A DNA stretch of 64,000 nt from a virus: positions 1-64,000 of the IMG/VR virus record IMGVR_UViG_3300035698_009061; one strand, given 5' to 3'. The translations under genes and the position numbers were made by a program. The notes beneath the pieces are model-generated. The model searched no databases, was not told the origin of the DNA, and worked only from the letters and a program-made list of their open reading frames with translations. This document shows, piece by piece, positions 1 to 8,199 of the stretch. Within the stretch, counting starts at the first letter, position 1, and each line of letters begins with the position of its first letter.

Positions 1-502
1 GTACTTCGTGTTGAACTACTCCCGCTCCTACGTTTCCAATGTGAAAGTAAAAGATTCCTTCAGGCAACTGAATACCGAGCGTCCAATCTTGACTTGGTGA
101 ACTGTCTCCAATGACATAAACCAAAGGGCTAGTCGGGCAAGAGCCTGTTGTACCCCAAAGCATTTCGCCATGGCATCCATCTGTTATAAATGCGTGTGCC
201 CATACTTCGCAGTCAGGACAGGAGTAGTATTCAAGCTCTGAATCAACAACGAATATCACTGGGTCAACACCATTTGAGTAGAACTCGTATACATAGCAAC
301 CTCCATTGTACCAAGCTGGACATTCTACATCGTATAAATCAGTCACCTGTAGCGAGTCTTCAAAGCATTGTGTATACATTGCCTGTGGAAACGGTACGAT
401 GTCTGTTATACATTGAGCGTTGCAAGCCATGAACACCCCCAGCATTAGAAGGGATGCAATTAGCCACGCTAAAAAAGGTCTTGTTACGTCTGGTCTGTTC
501 AT
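1..502 (-). CDS. Exported cysteine-rich protein, partial
   Basis: The frame is open from the ATG at 502 to the window edge (167 codons), so the C-terminus is missing. Residues 1-25 look like a signal peptide: charged MNRPDVTR, then a hydrophobic stretch FLAWLIASLLMLGVFMA followed by CNAQC. The cysteine at residue 27 does not sit in a good lipobox, so type I cleavage is at least as likely. The mature part has paired cysteines (CPAW, GGC, CPDC, DGC, SCP), typical of disulfide-bonded exported proteins. Base composition is visibly more GC-rich than the replication genes that follow, which suggests a recently acquired accessory gene. It shares its leader and first codons with the gene starting at 813. 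The family is not recognised. Confidence 0.7.
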   Translation of the reverse strand, partial: MNRPDVTRPFLAWLIASLLMLGVFMACNAQCITDIVPFPQAMYTQCFEDSLQVTDLYDVECPAWYNGGCYVYEFYSNGVDPVIFVVDSELEYYSCPDCEVWAHAFITDGCHGEMLWGTTGSCPTSPLVYVIGDSSPSQDWTLGIQLPEGIFYFHIGNVGAGVVQHEV

Positions 503-522
503 TTTCTTAGTTGTTTGTTGGG
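493..522 (-). repeat. 30-bp direct repeat, copy A (leader and start codon)
   Basis: These 30 bases are identical to 804-833. Read on the minus strand they hold an A/C-rich leader (CAACAAACAACTAAGAAA), the ATG at 502-500 and the next two codons, AAC AGA. Both copies therefore sit at exactly the same place relative to a gene start. This is a shared translation-initiation or regulatory cassette rather than random repetition. Confidence 0.85.
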
Positions 523-639
523 GTGATTTATTCGGGTGTTACCTACAAGTGCTTAATTCAGTTCTTCGATTGAGCATTTGTGGTTAATTACCGTACTACT
601 GCTAACACTAAATATAAGCCATAGAAAAAACGGCTCATA

Positions 640-813
640 TTACCACCGTTGTAGGTAATTAAACACCAACCTTTTTATTCTAAGGTATTTTAAATGTATT
701 CTTTGCTTGGGTTTTATCCACCAGCAATTTCTTTGCCTATACTTTGCACCTTCAATCCATTGGCTAGGCTTTGCTGTTTTATTTAAAAAATCCAACTTCT
801 CTTGTCTGTTCAT
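640..813 (-). CDS. Small basic protein, 57 aa
   Basis: An ATG at 813 opens a 57-codon frame ending in TAA at 640-642. It begins MNRQEKLDFLNKTAKPSQW and is rich in Lys/Arg and Trp (CWWIKPKQR). It has no signal peptide or membrane segment. The strongest support that it is expressed is the leader: the 30 bases around its start codon are identical to those of the exported-protein gene at 502. Its function is unknown; the basic, tryptophan-rich character would fit nucleic-acid binding, but that is a guess. A gap of about 138 bp without a clear gene separates it from the downstream gene. Confidence 0.5.
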   Translation of the reverse strand: MNRQEKLDFLNKTAKPSQWIEGAKYRQRNCWWIKPKQRIHLKYLRIKRLVFNYLQRW

Positions 814-833
814 TTTCTTAGTTGTTTGTTGGG
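804..833 (-). repeat. 30-bp direct repeat, copy B (leader and start codon)
   Basis: Identical to 493-522, offset by 311 bp. It contains the start codon (813-811) and leader of the 57-aa gene. The identity stops abruptly after the AGA codon, so the coding sequences themselves are not duplicates. Confidence 0.85.
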
Positions 834-849
834 TGTGCCTTAATAAGTA

Positions 850-892
850 TTAAAAAATGTACCTATTTTACACAATATAAAATAGATACATT
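850..892 (-). terminator. Rho-independent terminator after the ligase gene
   Basis: An imperfect inverted repeat (856-870 against 878-892; 14 pairs, one mismatch) lies just past the ligase stop. On the minus strand a run of T follows it. It closes the primase-thymidylate synthase-ligase operon. Confidence 0.75.
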
Positions 893-899
893 TTAATGA

Positions 900-2156
900 T
901 TATTCGTAATCTCTTACAGTAACTTCTGTTATATGAAAAGGTATTTTGTCTTTAGTATATTCGTAAAAACTTAGTTGTAACAATTTACCAATATATGTAT
1001 TACGTTTAGAATAATATTCTTCACGTTGTTCAACAGTGCCATGAGGTTTAACCTGAAACACTAGACCTCTACTTGTTTTACACTCCCAAACAAAATCAGA
1101 ATCATCTGAACCATGTTTTAAACTTGCACCCACAATTGGAAATTCAGCAGAAAGAGTTTCTTTAAGTTTTAAAAGATCATTACTTCTAAAACCAAATTCA
1201 TATAAACTGTTTCTATTTCTAAGCATAGCCCCTTCATAATCTTCTTGACGACACAATCTAAAATACTCTAAAGCCTCTTTTTCATCTTTAATATTAACAG
1301 TTTCAGAAACTACTATATTAAAATTGTTATTAGCTAAATCTTGCGCATGAAAAGCATTTGTTAACCAATTTATTCTAGAAAGAAATTTAGCATCTGATAG
1401 TATATCATATACCATATACTTTACTTCTACAGTTTGTAAATTAGTTGTTCTAACATTATGTATAATATCTTGTAATGGCATACCATGTACATATAGTTCA
1501 CCATCTAACTCAAGATTATACATCTTAGCCATGTGTATAAATGTAACACACAATCTAAGCTGTTCTTGAATATGTGGTAAATTAATAGACTCACCTTCTC
1601 TACTTCTAAGTTCAACTTTACCACCTCTAACACTTGCTATACAACGCATACCATTGTATTTAGGTTGAGCAAAAGCAGGAAATTGAAATTTATCTTTTTT
1701 ACTACCTTTATATTTTTCTGCAAGCATAGGTTTTAACCTATTATTGTGATCAGTATTCATAATTACTCCAAGTTCCACAATAATCTCACCAACAAGTTTA
1801 TCAGGTATATTTGTATCATATACTGAATCTACTAAATTTTGTTTCGGATGTTTAAGATTATAACTGGTAATATAATAAGAAGCTGTTTTATATCCTTCTA
1901 TATATTTTTTAGCATTGTGCGATTTTAATTCAAGAACAGCTTGTTGTGTCGCAGATGTTTCATTAGCTTTTCCAATGTTTTTTCCTTTACTAATAGTAGA
2001 AGTTTGTGTACGCATTTTTCCACCTACTTGACCACTATAACGTACCATAGTTACACTAAAATCGTCATTTAAAGTAGCTTCACTAAAATACATTTTAGGT
2101 TTTCCAGCTTTATTTACAGCGTAAATAGTACCAGATTTGTATATAATTTGACTCAT
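900..2156 (-). CDS. ATP-dependent DNA ligase with N-terminal WGR-like domain
   Basis: This enzyme seals nicks in DNA using ATP. Nucleotidyltransferase motifs appear in order: motif I K166-YNGMR with the adenylated lysine, motif III LDGE (217-220), IIIa YMVYDI (247-252), IV EGAM (308-311) and V LLKLKE (328-333). Residues 30-90 (RYSGQVGGK, then AVLELKSHNAKKYIEGYK) resemble the WGR nucleic-acid-binding domain of PARP-type proteins and may tether the ligase to DNA ends. At 418 aa it is longer than minimal phage ligases because of this N-terminus. The start overlaps the stop of the thymidylate synthase gene (ATGA), so the two are probably translationally coupled. It is the last gene of its operon. 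The ligase call is secure; the WGR call is by eye. Confidence 0.9.
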   Translation of the reverse strand: MSQIIYKSGTIYAVNKAGKPKMYFSEATLNDDFSVTMVRYSGQVGGKMRTQTSTISKGKNIGKANETSATQQAVLELKSHNAKKYIEGYKTASYYITSYNLKHPKQNLVDSVYDTNIPDKLVGEIIVELGVIMNTDHNNRLKPMLAEKYKGSKKDKFQFPAFAQPKYNGMRCIASVRGGKVELRSREGESINLPHIQEQLRLCVTFIHMAKMYNLELDGELYVHGMPLQDIIHNVRTTNLQTVEVKYMVYDILSDAKFLSRINWLTNAFHAQDLANNNFNIVVSETVNIKDEKEALEYFRLCRQEDYEGAMLRNRNSLYEFGFRSNDLLKLKETLSAEFPIVGASLKHGSDDSDFVWECKTSRGLVFQVKPHGTVEQREEYYSKRNTYIGKLLQLSFYEYTKDKIPFHITEVTVRDYE

Positions 2157-3280
2157 TTTTTTGCTTGTGTATGAAGTTTAAAATTTATTCTTAATTCGGG
2201 ATTATAATTAATAAGTTTAAATATACTAACTAAACCTTCTTGTTTAATTAAAGTAAGACTGTCTTTAATATCGTAATTTTTTAAATCTTTTTTTATTATT
2301 AATTTTGGCAGGATTTTGGGTTTTCTGTCAAGTATTATTTTAGCTTTTAATATATGATCATTATAAATATGTACATCACCAAAACTGTGTATAAAACGAC
2401 GAGGAATCATATTAGTAATGTTAGCTATAAAATTTAAAAGTAAACTATAACTAGCAGTATTATATGGAACACCAAGCATTACATCAGCACTACGTTGATA
2501 TAAATGACCATCAATATAATATTTAGGTGCGCCTAATAATTCACAATATGCAGACACTTGTTCAATACTATGGTTACTTAAATAAGAATCAGCAAAAGTT
2601 TCACTATGTTTCATTTTTTTAGACCACAATTTTAACCTAGTTACAGGATCAATTTCTGTACAATTTACTTGAAATAATGAATGACACCAATATAAAGCAA
2701 GATTTTCACGTTCATTAGGTAAATCAGAAACAAGTAAATGTCTTCGACTTGTAGGATTCTTATTAATATTATCTATTAAAGTATAAAGTTGGTCAATATC
2801 ACCACTTTTTATACCACGCCAAATTTTACCATATTGTGAACCACAATCGCCATAAGTGTGAGTGATTTTATTAACATCTTCTATTATGTCAGTTTTTAAT
2901 CCAATACTTGCTTTCCAAACATTAAAATCTTTAGGAGTTTTATCGTTCTTTTTAAATTTGTTACAATAATAAGCATAAGCATCATCAGTCCAAAAATTAC
3001 AACCTCTATCTACTAAAAACTTTATGTTAGTATCTCCACTAATAAACCAATCAAGTTCAGTAGTTAAATCTGCAAATTTTAAAGCGTTAACAGTAATCAT
3101 AGGTAAAATAAAATTATTATTATTATCTAATAAATCTACTTTATATTGATACCCAAATATTTTTCTAGTTCCGGCTAATCCAATACGAGCAGGTTCAACA
3201 TTTTCGCCATTATCAAGTATATGTTTAATAAGTTTTTGATACTCAAGATCAATATTAGAATGGTGCGCTGTCGTTGTCAT
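2153..3280 (-). CDS. thyA: Thymidylate synthase (ThyA family)
   Basis: It methylates dUMP to dTMP with methylenetetrahydrofolate, supplying thymidine for phage DNA. Family motifs: the phosphate-binding arginine pair SRRH (178-181), the catalytic cysteine in LYWCHSLFQ (C199), the substrate-binding segment QRSADVMLGVPYN (262-274) and GDVHIY (301-306). The usual Pro-Cys-His is Trp-Cys-His here. At 375 aa it is about 110 residues longer than bacterial ThyA, with extra sequence in the N-terminal third and after the cysteine (residues 205-255). It overlaps both neighbouring genes, so it is part of one operon with ligase and the RusA-like gene. Confidence 0.93.
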   Translation of the reverse strand: MTTTAHHSNIDLEYQKLIKHILDNGENVEPARIGLAGTRKIFGYQYKVDLLDNNNNFILPMITVNALKFADLTTELDWFISGDTNIKFLVDRGCNFWTDDAYAYYCNKFKKNDKTPKDFNVWKASIGLKTDIIEDVNKITHTYGDCGSQYGKIWRGIKSGDIDQLYTLIDNINKNPTSRRHLLVSDLPNERENLALYWCHSLFQVNCTEIDPVTRLKLWSKKMKHSETFADSYLSNHSIEQVSAYCELLGAPKYYIDGHLYQRSADVMLGVPYNTASYSLLLNFIANITNMIPRRFIHSFGDVHIYNDHILKAKIILDRKPKILPKLIIKKDLKNYDIKDSLTLIKQEGLVSIFKLINYNPELRINFKLHTQAKK

Positions 3281-4118
3281 AATCTACAATGTTTAAATGA
3301 ATTTTTATATCATTAATTAAATAACGATAATGTTTGTTATTACGAATTAAAATTTCTCGTTCTTTTTCAATACTTTCAGTAGCAGCAATTAAACTTTTAT
3401 ATGTATCTTTAAATAATATAAATACAAGTTTTCTGTCTTCAGTATTATCAATAGGACAAAAAATAGCACCGCCATCTTCTGTAACATGAAGTCTATCATC
3501 ATCTATCAAAGGCGGATTAGGTATAACACAATCACTACCTATCATTCCTGTAGTCAGTATATCTAATATTGCCTTTGAATAAGGATATGCACGATTATTT
3601 AAATCCCATCTAATACCAGGTTTATCAGGGTCTTTAGTTTTATCAAACATATTTTTAACAGTGTCATAAATATATAATTTGACTCTAATAGGGTACAATT
3701 CAGCATCAAACGCGGCTATATCTTTGATATAAGGTAGGAAACTATACTTTATAGCTTCCATAACCTTTAATCGTTGAAACTGCTGTGTATTAGATGAATA
3801 GATTGATTGACCACTAATAATTTCATATCGAGGTTTACCTACTTTAGTAGTATTTGCAATAATAGGTTTATCATCCATATCAAACACTACATCATGTTTA
3901 CCAACTTTATCAATACTTAAACCTGTATTAAAATATTCAAAATTAATACGTTTTCGATTGTCAATAAGATTTAAAGTTGATGATTTTAAATACTTTAAAA
4001 GTATTTTTTTAGAGCAAGAAACCGTATGTGTATCTTTATCATATTTATAATAAATAGCACGTTGTTTTTCACTAAGTTTTACTTGCCTGATGTAGTTAGG
4101 TATAATTATTTTAATCAT
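3255..4118 (-). CDS. RusA-like Holliday-junction resolvase, putative
   Basis: RusA-family enzymes cut branched DNA using clustered aspartates. Here the second half carries the pattern expected of that fold: an acidic motif WDLNNRAYPYSKAILDIL, then LIDDDRLHV, then a terminal strand and helix. This matches the D-x-N..K..LD.L....DD.xv arrangement. The N-terminal 140 residues are not recognised and make the protein (287 aa) about twice the size of RusA. It sits between primase/185-aa gene and thymidylate synthase, with 8-bp and 26-bp overlaps. A resolvase would suit a phage that also encodes a RecT-like annealing protein. Moderately sure of the fold, not of the activity. Confidence 0.45.
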   Translation of the reverse strand: MIKIIIPNYIRQVKLSEKQRAIYYKYDKDTHTVSCSKKILLKYLKSSTLNLIDNRKRINFEYFNTGLSIDKVGKHDVVFDMDDKPIIANTTKVGKPRYEIISGQSIYSSNTQQFQRLKVMEAIKYSFLPYIKDIAAFDAELYPIRVKLYIYDTVKNMFDKTKDPDKPGIRWDLNNRAYPYSKAILDILTTGMIGSDCVIPNPPLIDDDRLHVTEDGGAIFCPIDNTEDRKLVFILFKDTYKSLIAATESIEKEREILIRNNKHYRYLINDIKIHLNIVDYDNDSAPF

Positions 4119-4668
4119 GGTGTTTACGATAAATTATACCATGTGACGGTACTTTATTATAATTATCTATACAAAATTCTTTCAATAATTTAACATTGTT
4201 AGGATAATATATAGATTGCATTAAAACATTATCTTTTTCAGCAACTTCTTGCATTTTTGGATTTTCTCCATTAGCAGCTCGTTCATTAGCAAAATTTTGA
4301 TAGTATTCACGTTTTGTTATTCCACTATTACGTAATACACCATTTTGTGCATCTTCATAACTTACACCAAAGTATTTTTTAATGTCAGATTCTCGAACAT
4401 TGTTTATTAATCCGATAAGTTGAATATCATTAATATTAATACAATTAACTTTGTTATCATATTTAATGTTAACAACATAAACATCTCCTTGTAATTTAAG
4501 ATATTTATTTATATTTTTTATGATTTTTTTATACTCATCTTCTGTTAATGGTGTAAAATAATAACCGTATGTTTTAGGTTGTTTTTCACCGTATATAGGT
4601 AAAAGTTTATTGCCTATTGAAGTAATAGTGGTTACTTGGTCTAAAGAGTTCTCGTTCATAGCTGTCAT
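4111..4668 (-). CDS. Hypothetical protein, 185 aa, replication operon
   Basis: Not recognised. It is a mixed alpha/beta, Asn/Lys-rich protein with no membrane segment or signal. Its start (MTAMNENS) lies 62 bases inside the 3' end of the primase gene, an unusually long overlap. A second ATG three codons later shortens it little. Its end overlaps the RusA-like gene by 8 bases. The tight coupling on both sides suggests that it works with the replication proteins, but no activity can be assigned. Confidence 0.75.
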   Translation of the reverse strand: MTAMNENSLDQVTTITSIGNKLLPIYGEKQPKTYGYYFTPLTEDEYKKIIKNINKYLKLQGDVYVVNIKYDNKVNCININDIQLIGLINNVRESDIKKYFGVSYEDAQNGVLRNSGITKREYYQNFANERAANGENPKMQEVAEKDNVLMQSIYYPNNVKLLKEFCIDNYNKVPSHGIIYRKHHD

Positions 4669-5728
4669 ATAAATTAATTATTTCATCGTAAGATTCTATA
4701 TATTCTTTAATCATTGTTTCTGTATAGTTTACACCATATTTAACACAATAATCAGAAAGGTCTTTACAACCTTTATATCCTTTATTTCTATTATGTATAG
4801 AATCAGTAAAAAGTATAGGAATTATTCCGTGTTGTTTTTTTAAATTTATTGCACCACGGATTCCAGCATTATCATAATCATATAATGATGCTGTATAATG
4901 TGCATTACTTTTAAGCGTAAAAATACTATTTTTAGAAAGTGGTATAGATTCTCCCGCAGGTGCAATAGCAGTAATACCAAAAGAAAAAGCACAGACAATA
5001 TCTTTAAGTGATTTTGTAACTAATCCAAACTTAGCAGGAAAAACTTGTTTAAGTCCTTGCACTGAAGTATTATTAGTATAAAATCTAGTAAAATCCCTTT
5101 TAGGAAAATAAACACGCCATTTAGGATTACCATCGGGATATTCACCAGTATAATAACTGTACGCAGGATCGTTACGTTTATAACCATACTTTAATAAACC
5201 ATTTACCCATACTGTTTGTACAGGATAAATATTAAAGTATTTAAGTATTTCAGGAGTAATATTTTTACCAATTTTTCTCCAATACTTCATATCAGATTCA
5301 TCCCAATGACGAATTTTTATTTGAATCTGATTTACATCTTTAATCGTAGTGTCAAGATTACGTTTATTTATAAACGTTCTTGGAATAACATTAGAATTGT
5401 ACTTAAATTTATGTAAAGAAAAAGCTTTTGCAATTTCTTCTAAAACAAGTTTAAAGTTTCTACCTTTTAAGTCTGTTATAGTAGGTGTCATTCTAACAAC
5501 TGCATCAAAACAATCACCCCAAAAATCACCATTAAAATCTCTAAATTTTATTTTACCATGACTATTATAATAAAACTCACACGTAGGATTAGGATCATCT
5601 CTAAACGGAGAACATATGCGTTCTCCTACAGTTACAGGAATACCAGAAAAGTGTTCAAATATATCTTCTTGTGATACAAATTTTAGTACATACTCTTTTG
5701 TTAAATCGGGTAGTATTTCAAAACTCAT
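4607..5728 (-). CDS. DnaG-like primase
   Basis: It makes RNA primers for the replication fork. The N-terminus has the phage form of the primase zinc-binding/CHC2-like region: CSPFRDDPNPTCEFYY (C39, C50), KFRDF, then GDCFDAV (C73). A Toprim-like core follows, with LVTKSLKD (236-243), AIAPAGES (254-261) and the acidic metal motif LYDYDNAG (282-289). The usual Toprim glutamate motif is TKSLKD here, as in other crAss-like primases. At 373 aa it lacks a C-terminal helicase-binding domain. It starts a four- to five-gene operon directly after the terminator at 5744-5773. Confidence 0.85.
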   Translation of the reverse strand: MSFEILPDLTKEYVLKFVSQEDIFEHFSGIPVTVGERICSPFRDDPNPTCEFYYNSHGKIKFRDFNGDFWGDCFDAVVRMTPTITDLKGRNFKLVLEEIAKAFSLHKFKYNSNVIPRTFINKRNLDTTIKDVNQIQIKIRHWDESDMKYWRKIGKNITPEILKYFNIYPVQTVWVNGLLKYGYKRNDPAYSYYTGEYPDGNPKWRVYFPKRDFTRFYTNNTSVQGLKQVFPAKFGLVTKSLKDIVCAFSFGITAIAPAGESIPLSKNSIFTLKSNAHYTASLYDYDNAGIRGAINLKKQHGIIPILFTDSIHNRNKGYKGCKDLSDYCVKYGVNYTETMIKEYIESYDEIINLYDSYERELFRPSNHYYFNRQ

Positions 5729-5743
5729 AGTTAATAAAAGAGT

Positions 5744-5773
5744 AAAAAAAAGGGTACATTTCTGTACCCTTTT
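5744..5773 (-). terminator. Rho-independent terminator
   Basis: A perfect 11-bp inverted repeat (5748-5758 and 5763-5773; loop TTTC) is followed on the minus strand by a run of T. It separates the 232-aa gene from the primase operon and implies independent expression of each. Confidence 0.9.
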
Positions 5774-5792
5774 ATATATTTGACATATTAAT

Positions 5793-6491
5793 TTACATAG
5801 GTAAATCAGGAATCATTGGTGCGCCACCGCTTCCAATGTTATTATCAGTAGCAACATTACCGCCACCACTTTTACTCGATTTACCTTCTTGAACAAGTGT
5901 ATGATAACGTTTATCAACTTGCATAACAGGAGGTTTATTTGCACGATACACCTCTAAAAAATTAGGGGAATACGGCAATCCTGGTTTATCATTATATGTA
6001 TTAATAGTAAGTAACACCCATACTGGGATTGATTTACTATCAGCAGTGAAAATAGCATCTTTTTTGTCACCATCTTCATTAAAATGCTTAACAATACCTT
6101 CAAAGAACTTGACAAAATTTGTAGTGTGCGTTTTATCAATTATTTCTTTTGAAGCTGAATCATCAATTTCCGCATACTTAATTTTAGTTGCAAGAGCAGC
6201 ATTAACATCACCTGTATAACATACATACATATGTTTAATACGTTGTTGACACGCTTTTAACTTCTTTTCAAGTTTTTGATCATCGTAATCAATAACCCAT
6301 TCAGTATGAACGTGTTCTCTTTCACCTGCTTTATCTTCAAAAGTAAAATTAAGAACCTTCTTCTTTTCAGAATCAACTTCTATTTCATCAATACTTACTT
6401 TTTTAAGGTATCCAAGCTGAATAGGAGAATCAGGATTTGGCATCCATTGTATTCTATTATTAGCTTTGGTTTCTTTAGTAATACCAAACAT
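5793..6491 (-). CDS. Putative single-strand DNA-binding protein, 232 aa
   Basis: No family is certain. The body is beta-rich (QLGYLKKVSIDEIEV, KVLNFTFED) followed by a helical part. The tail is low-complexity Gly/Ser (KSSKSGGGNVATDNN) and ends in the hydrophobic-acidic tip MIPDLPM, which recalls the flexible tail and tip of SSB proteins that recruit partners. It lies between primase and the RecT-like gene and is enclosed by its own terminator, as expected for a product needed in large amounts. The SSB role is inference from architecture and context. Confidence 0.45.
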   Translation of the reverse strand: MFGITKETKANNRIQWMPNPDSPIQLGYLKKVSIDEIEVDSEKKKVLNFTFEDKAGEREHVHTEWVIDYDDQKLEKKLKACQQRIKHMYVCYTGDVNAALATKIKYAEIDDSASKEIIDKTHTTNFVKFFEGIVKHFNEDGDKKDAIFTADSKSIPVWVLLTINTYNDKPGLPYSPNFLEVYRANKPPVMQVDKRYHTLVQEGKSSKSGGGNVATDNNIGSGGAPMIPDLPM

Positions 6492-6520
6492 AATCTTATA
6501 TCAATTAGAAAAAATTAGAG

Positions 6521-6554
6521 AAAAAGAAGTGGTAGTTTTAACACTACCACTTCT
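6521..6554 (-). terminator. Rho-independent terminator
   Basis: An 11-bp perfect stem (6525-6535 with 6544-6554, loop of 8) is followed on the minus strand by a T-rich tract. It lies just after the stop of the 166-aa gene and gives that gene its own transcript end. Confidence 0.88.
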
Positions 6555-6589
6555 AATAAAAATGGATAATAAACAATACTTAAAAAAAC

Positions 6590-7090
6590 TTAATCTTCTT
6601 CTTCGTAATCAACTTCAGCACCACCTTCTTCAGTTACACCTTGTTCAAGATCATCAAGATCTTCTGCAAGATCTTCTTCTTTAGAACGGGGAATAAGTGG
6701 AAAATAAACTACACCTTCAAATTCAACAGTTTCGTCACTTACGACGAAAGAAGATTTTTCTTTCTCTACACCGCCCATAGAAATCCAAGCATTAGAAGAA
6801 GACATTTGAAGATTTCCAGCGTTACGACTAGAAGGAAAAGCTAGTTTAGAACCAACTTGTGACAAACCTTGCTCTTCATCAGACTTATGACCAAGATACA
6901 AAGCAAACACAACTTTACCTTCTGCATCAGTACCACCTTCAACAGCAAGATACTGTTCAGCAGTAACGTTCATTAATTTTGCCACGTGAGTATTCACACG
7001 GATGATTCCTTTAGTTGGTGTCAATGTAATCACAGGCTTGCTATCCTTAGCAGGCTTTTGATTGGTTAGAGTTCCAGTAGGATTAAACAT
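6590..7090 (-). CDS. Beta-rich protein with acidic tail, 166 aa
   Basis: Not recognised by name. Residues 20-130 look beta-rich (GIIRVNTHVAKLM, VFALYLGHKS, FEGVVYFPLI). The last 30 residues are almost all Asp/Glu (EEDLAEDLDDLEQ, VDYEEED), a feature shared by phage ssDNA-binding proteins. Together with its monocistronic arrangement and place beside the RecT-like gene, this makes it an alternative SSB candidate to the 232-aa gene. Its N-terminus MFNPTGTLTNQ closely matches MFQPKGTLNQQ of the protein encoded at 18565-18921. Confidence 0.7.
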   Translation of the reverse strand: MFNPTGTLTNQKPAKDSKPVITLTPTKGIIRVNTHVAKLMNVTAEQYLAVEGGTDAEGKVVFALYLGHKSDEEQGLSQVGSKLAFPSSRNAGNLQMSSSNAWISMGGVEKEKSSFVVSDETVEFEGVVYFPLIPRSKEEDLAEDLDDLEQGVTEEGGAEVDYEEED

Positions 7091-7153
7091 AATAATAAAA
7101 GTGTTAAATGATTAATAAAAAATAATTAAATAATTGCCTAGAATAGGCGGGGG

Positions 7154-8077
7154 TTAATCTTTTGTAGTAGTTTCTGTTTCAGTTTCATCAACTATAACTT
7201 CCCTATCAACGTCAGATTTGTCAATATCAATTCTTGTTTCAACTTTGTGAACTTGGTTACCATTTTTATCTTGAATAGTAACTGCACCTTCATCATCAAT
7301 TGTATACGGTATTTCTTTAAAATCTAATAATTCAGTAGTTTCTAACATACCATGCAGTATATCTCCACCAATACGTCTACTACCAACAAGAGTAGTTCTA
7401 TTAGTAAGCATTACACGAGTATGACCTTTCCAATTATCTCGTTTTTCCATATACGTTACAGGTAAATCACTCAATCTATAAACTTGTCTAAGTTTCATAG
7501 GTGTTCTACCGTCTTTATATGTACGAGTAAAGTTAATTATACATTCTAAATCATCAGTTTTATGTTTGATGATAAGAATTTTATCAGGTGTTTCTTTGAT
7601 ATATTTATTAAGCTGTGTAGATTGTTGTTCTTTAGAACCTGCAAAAGCTACTATACGATATTCTTGACCCGTAACATTTTTAATTTCTATAAGTTCATCA
7701 AAAGTGTATTTTGCACCTTTATTTAAAACATCATAGTATTCATAAACAGGTAAAGAATCTTTTTCAATTTCGTAATGTATACCAGCTTTAAGTATAAGTG
7801 CATTTGCAACATGATAGCCAATTGAACCTTTACCATCAACTATATAAATATTGTTTAATGCCATCATTTGACCAATTCCAAGCTCCTTTCCCATAAGGAT
7901 TGCAGCTAGTACATCTTCAGCTTTTTTTAGGGGATTAAAATTAGACTTTGCTAATTTATCACACATCACCATAGCTTCGTCAAGAGATCGAAAAGAAAGT
8001 AAATTAGTAACAGGATTTGTTTCTGTTTCTTTCTTAACGACCTCTTTAGAAGTTTTAGTATTCTTAGGGTTATCCAT
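7154..8077 (-). CDS. RecT-like single-strand annealing protein
   Basis: RecT/Bet-type proteins anneal complementary strands in phage recombination. The family pattern is visible: VLAAILMGKELGIGQMMALN followed by IYIVDGKGSIG near the N-terminus, and later DNWKGHTRVMLTNRT with SRRIGGDILHGM, equivalent to the W-K..P..ML..R...G.R segment of the family. The C-terminus is acidic and Thr-rich and is probably flexible. The gene has its own leader of about 120 bp with a promoter-like sequence at 8153-8182. A weak hairpin (7128-7140) follows its stop. No partner 5'-3' exonuclease is obvious; the PD-(D/E)XK nuclease on the other strand is a possible substitute. Confidence 0.7.
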   Translation of the reverse strand: MDNPKNTKTSKEVVKKETETNPVTNLLSFRSLDEAMVMCDKLAKSNFNPLKKAEDVLAAILMGKELGIGQMMALNNIYIVDGKGSIGYHVANALILKAGIHYEIEKDSLPVYEYYDVLNKGAKYTFDELIEIKNVTGQEYRIVAFAGSKEQQSTQLNKYIKETPDKILIIKHKTDDLECIINFTRTYKDGRTPMKLRQVYRLSDLPVTYMEKRDNWKGHTRVMLTNRTTLVGSRRIGGDILHGMLETTELLDFKEIPYTIDDEGAVTIQDKNGNQVHKVETRIDIDKSDVDREVIVDETETETTTKD

Positions 8078-8152
8078 TCCGCTATACTATTTGATATATG
8101 ATTATGAATGAGAAGAAAACTTGATGCTTCTTTGCCGTATCATTCCATAGGG

Positions 8153-8182
8153 TAAAGATACAACAATTATTCACAATCACAA
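8153..8182 (-). promoter_or_regulatory. Bacteroidota-type promoter for the RecT-like gene
   Basis: On the minus strand TTG (8182-8180) is followed after 19 bases by TATCTTTA (8160-8153). Known Bacteroidota promoters have TTTG-N19-21-TAnnTTTG; only the last base of the -7 box differs. The same TATCTTT core recurs at 19289-19296. The predicted start lies about 70 bases before the ATG at 8077. Confidence 0.4.
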
Positions 8183-8199
8183 TGATTAATATTAAAAAA

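Noticed and set aside
190-432. An 80-codon plus-strand frame at the left end
   Set aside because: It is antisense to the exported protein gene, which has a signal peptide and a repeated start cassette.
7128-7140. GCCTA-GAA-TAGGC hairpin after the RecT-like gene as a terminator
   Set aside because: The stem is only 5 bp and the downstream sequence is interrupted A/T rather than a T run; it may have weak activity but was not listed as a feature.
8078-8199. Riboswitch or structured leader before the RecT-like gene
   Set aside because: Only short, mutually exclusive pairings (about 5 bp) are visible; nothing matches a known riboswitch, so only the promoter was kept.
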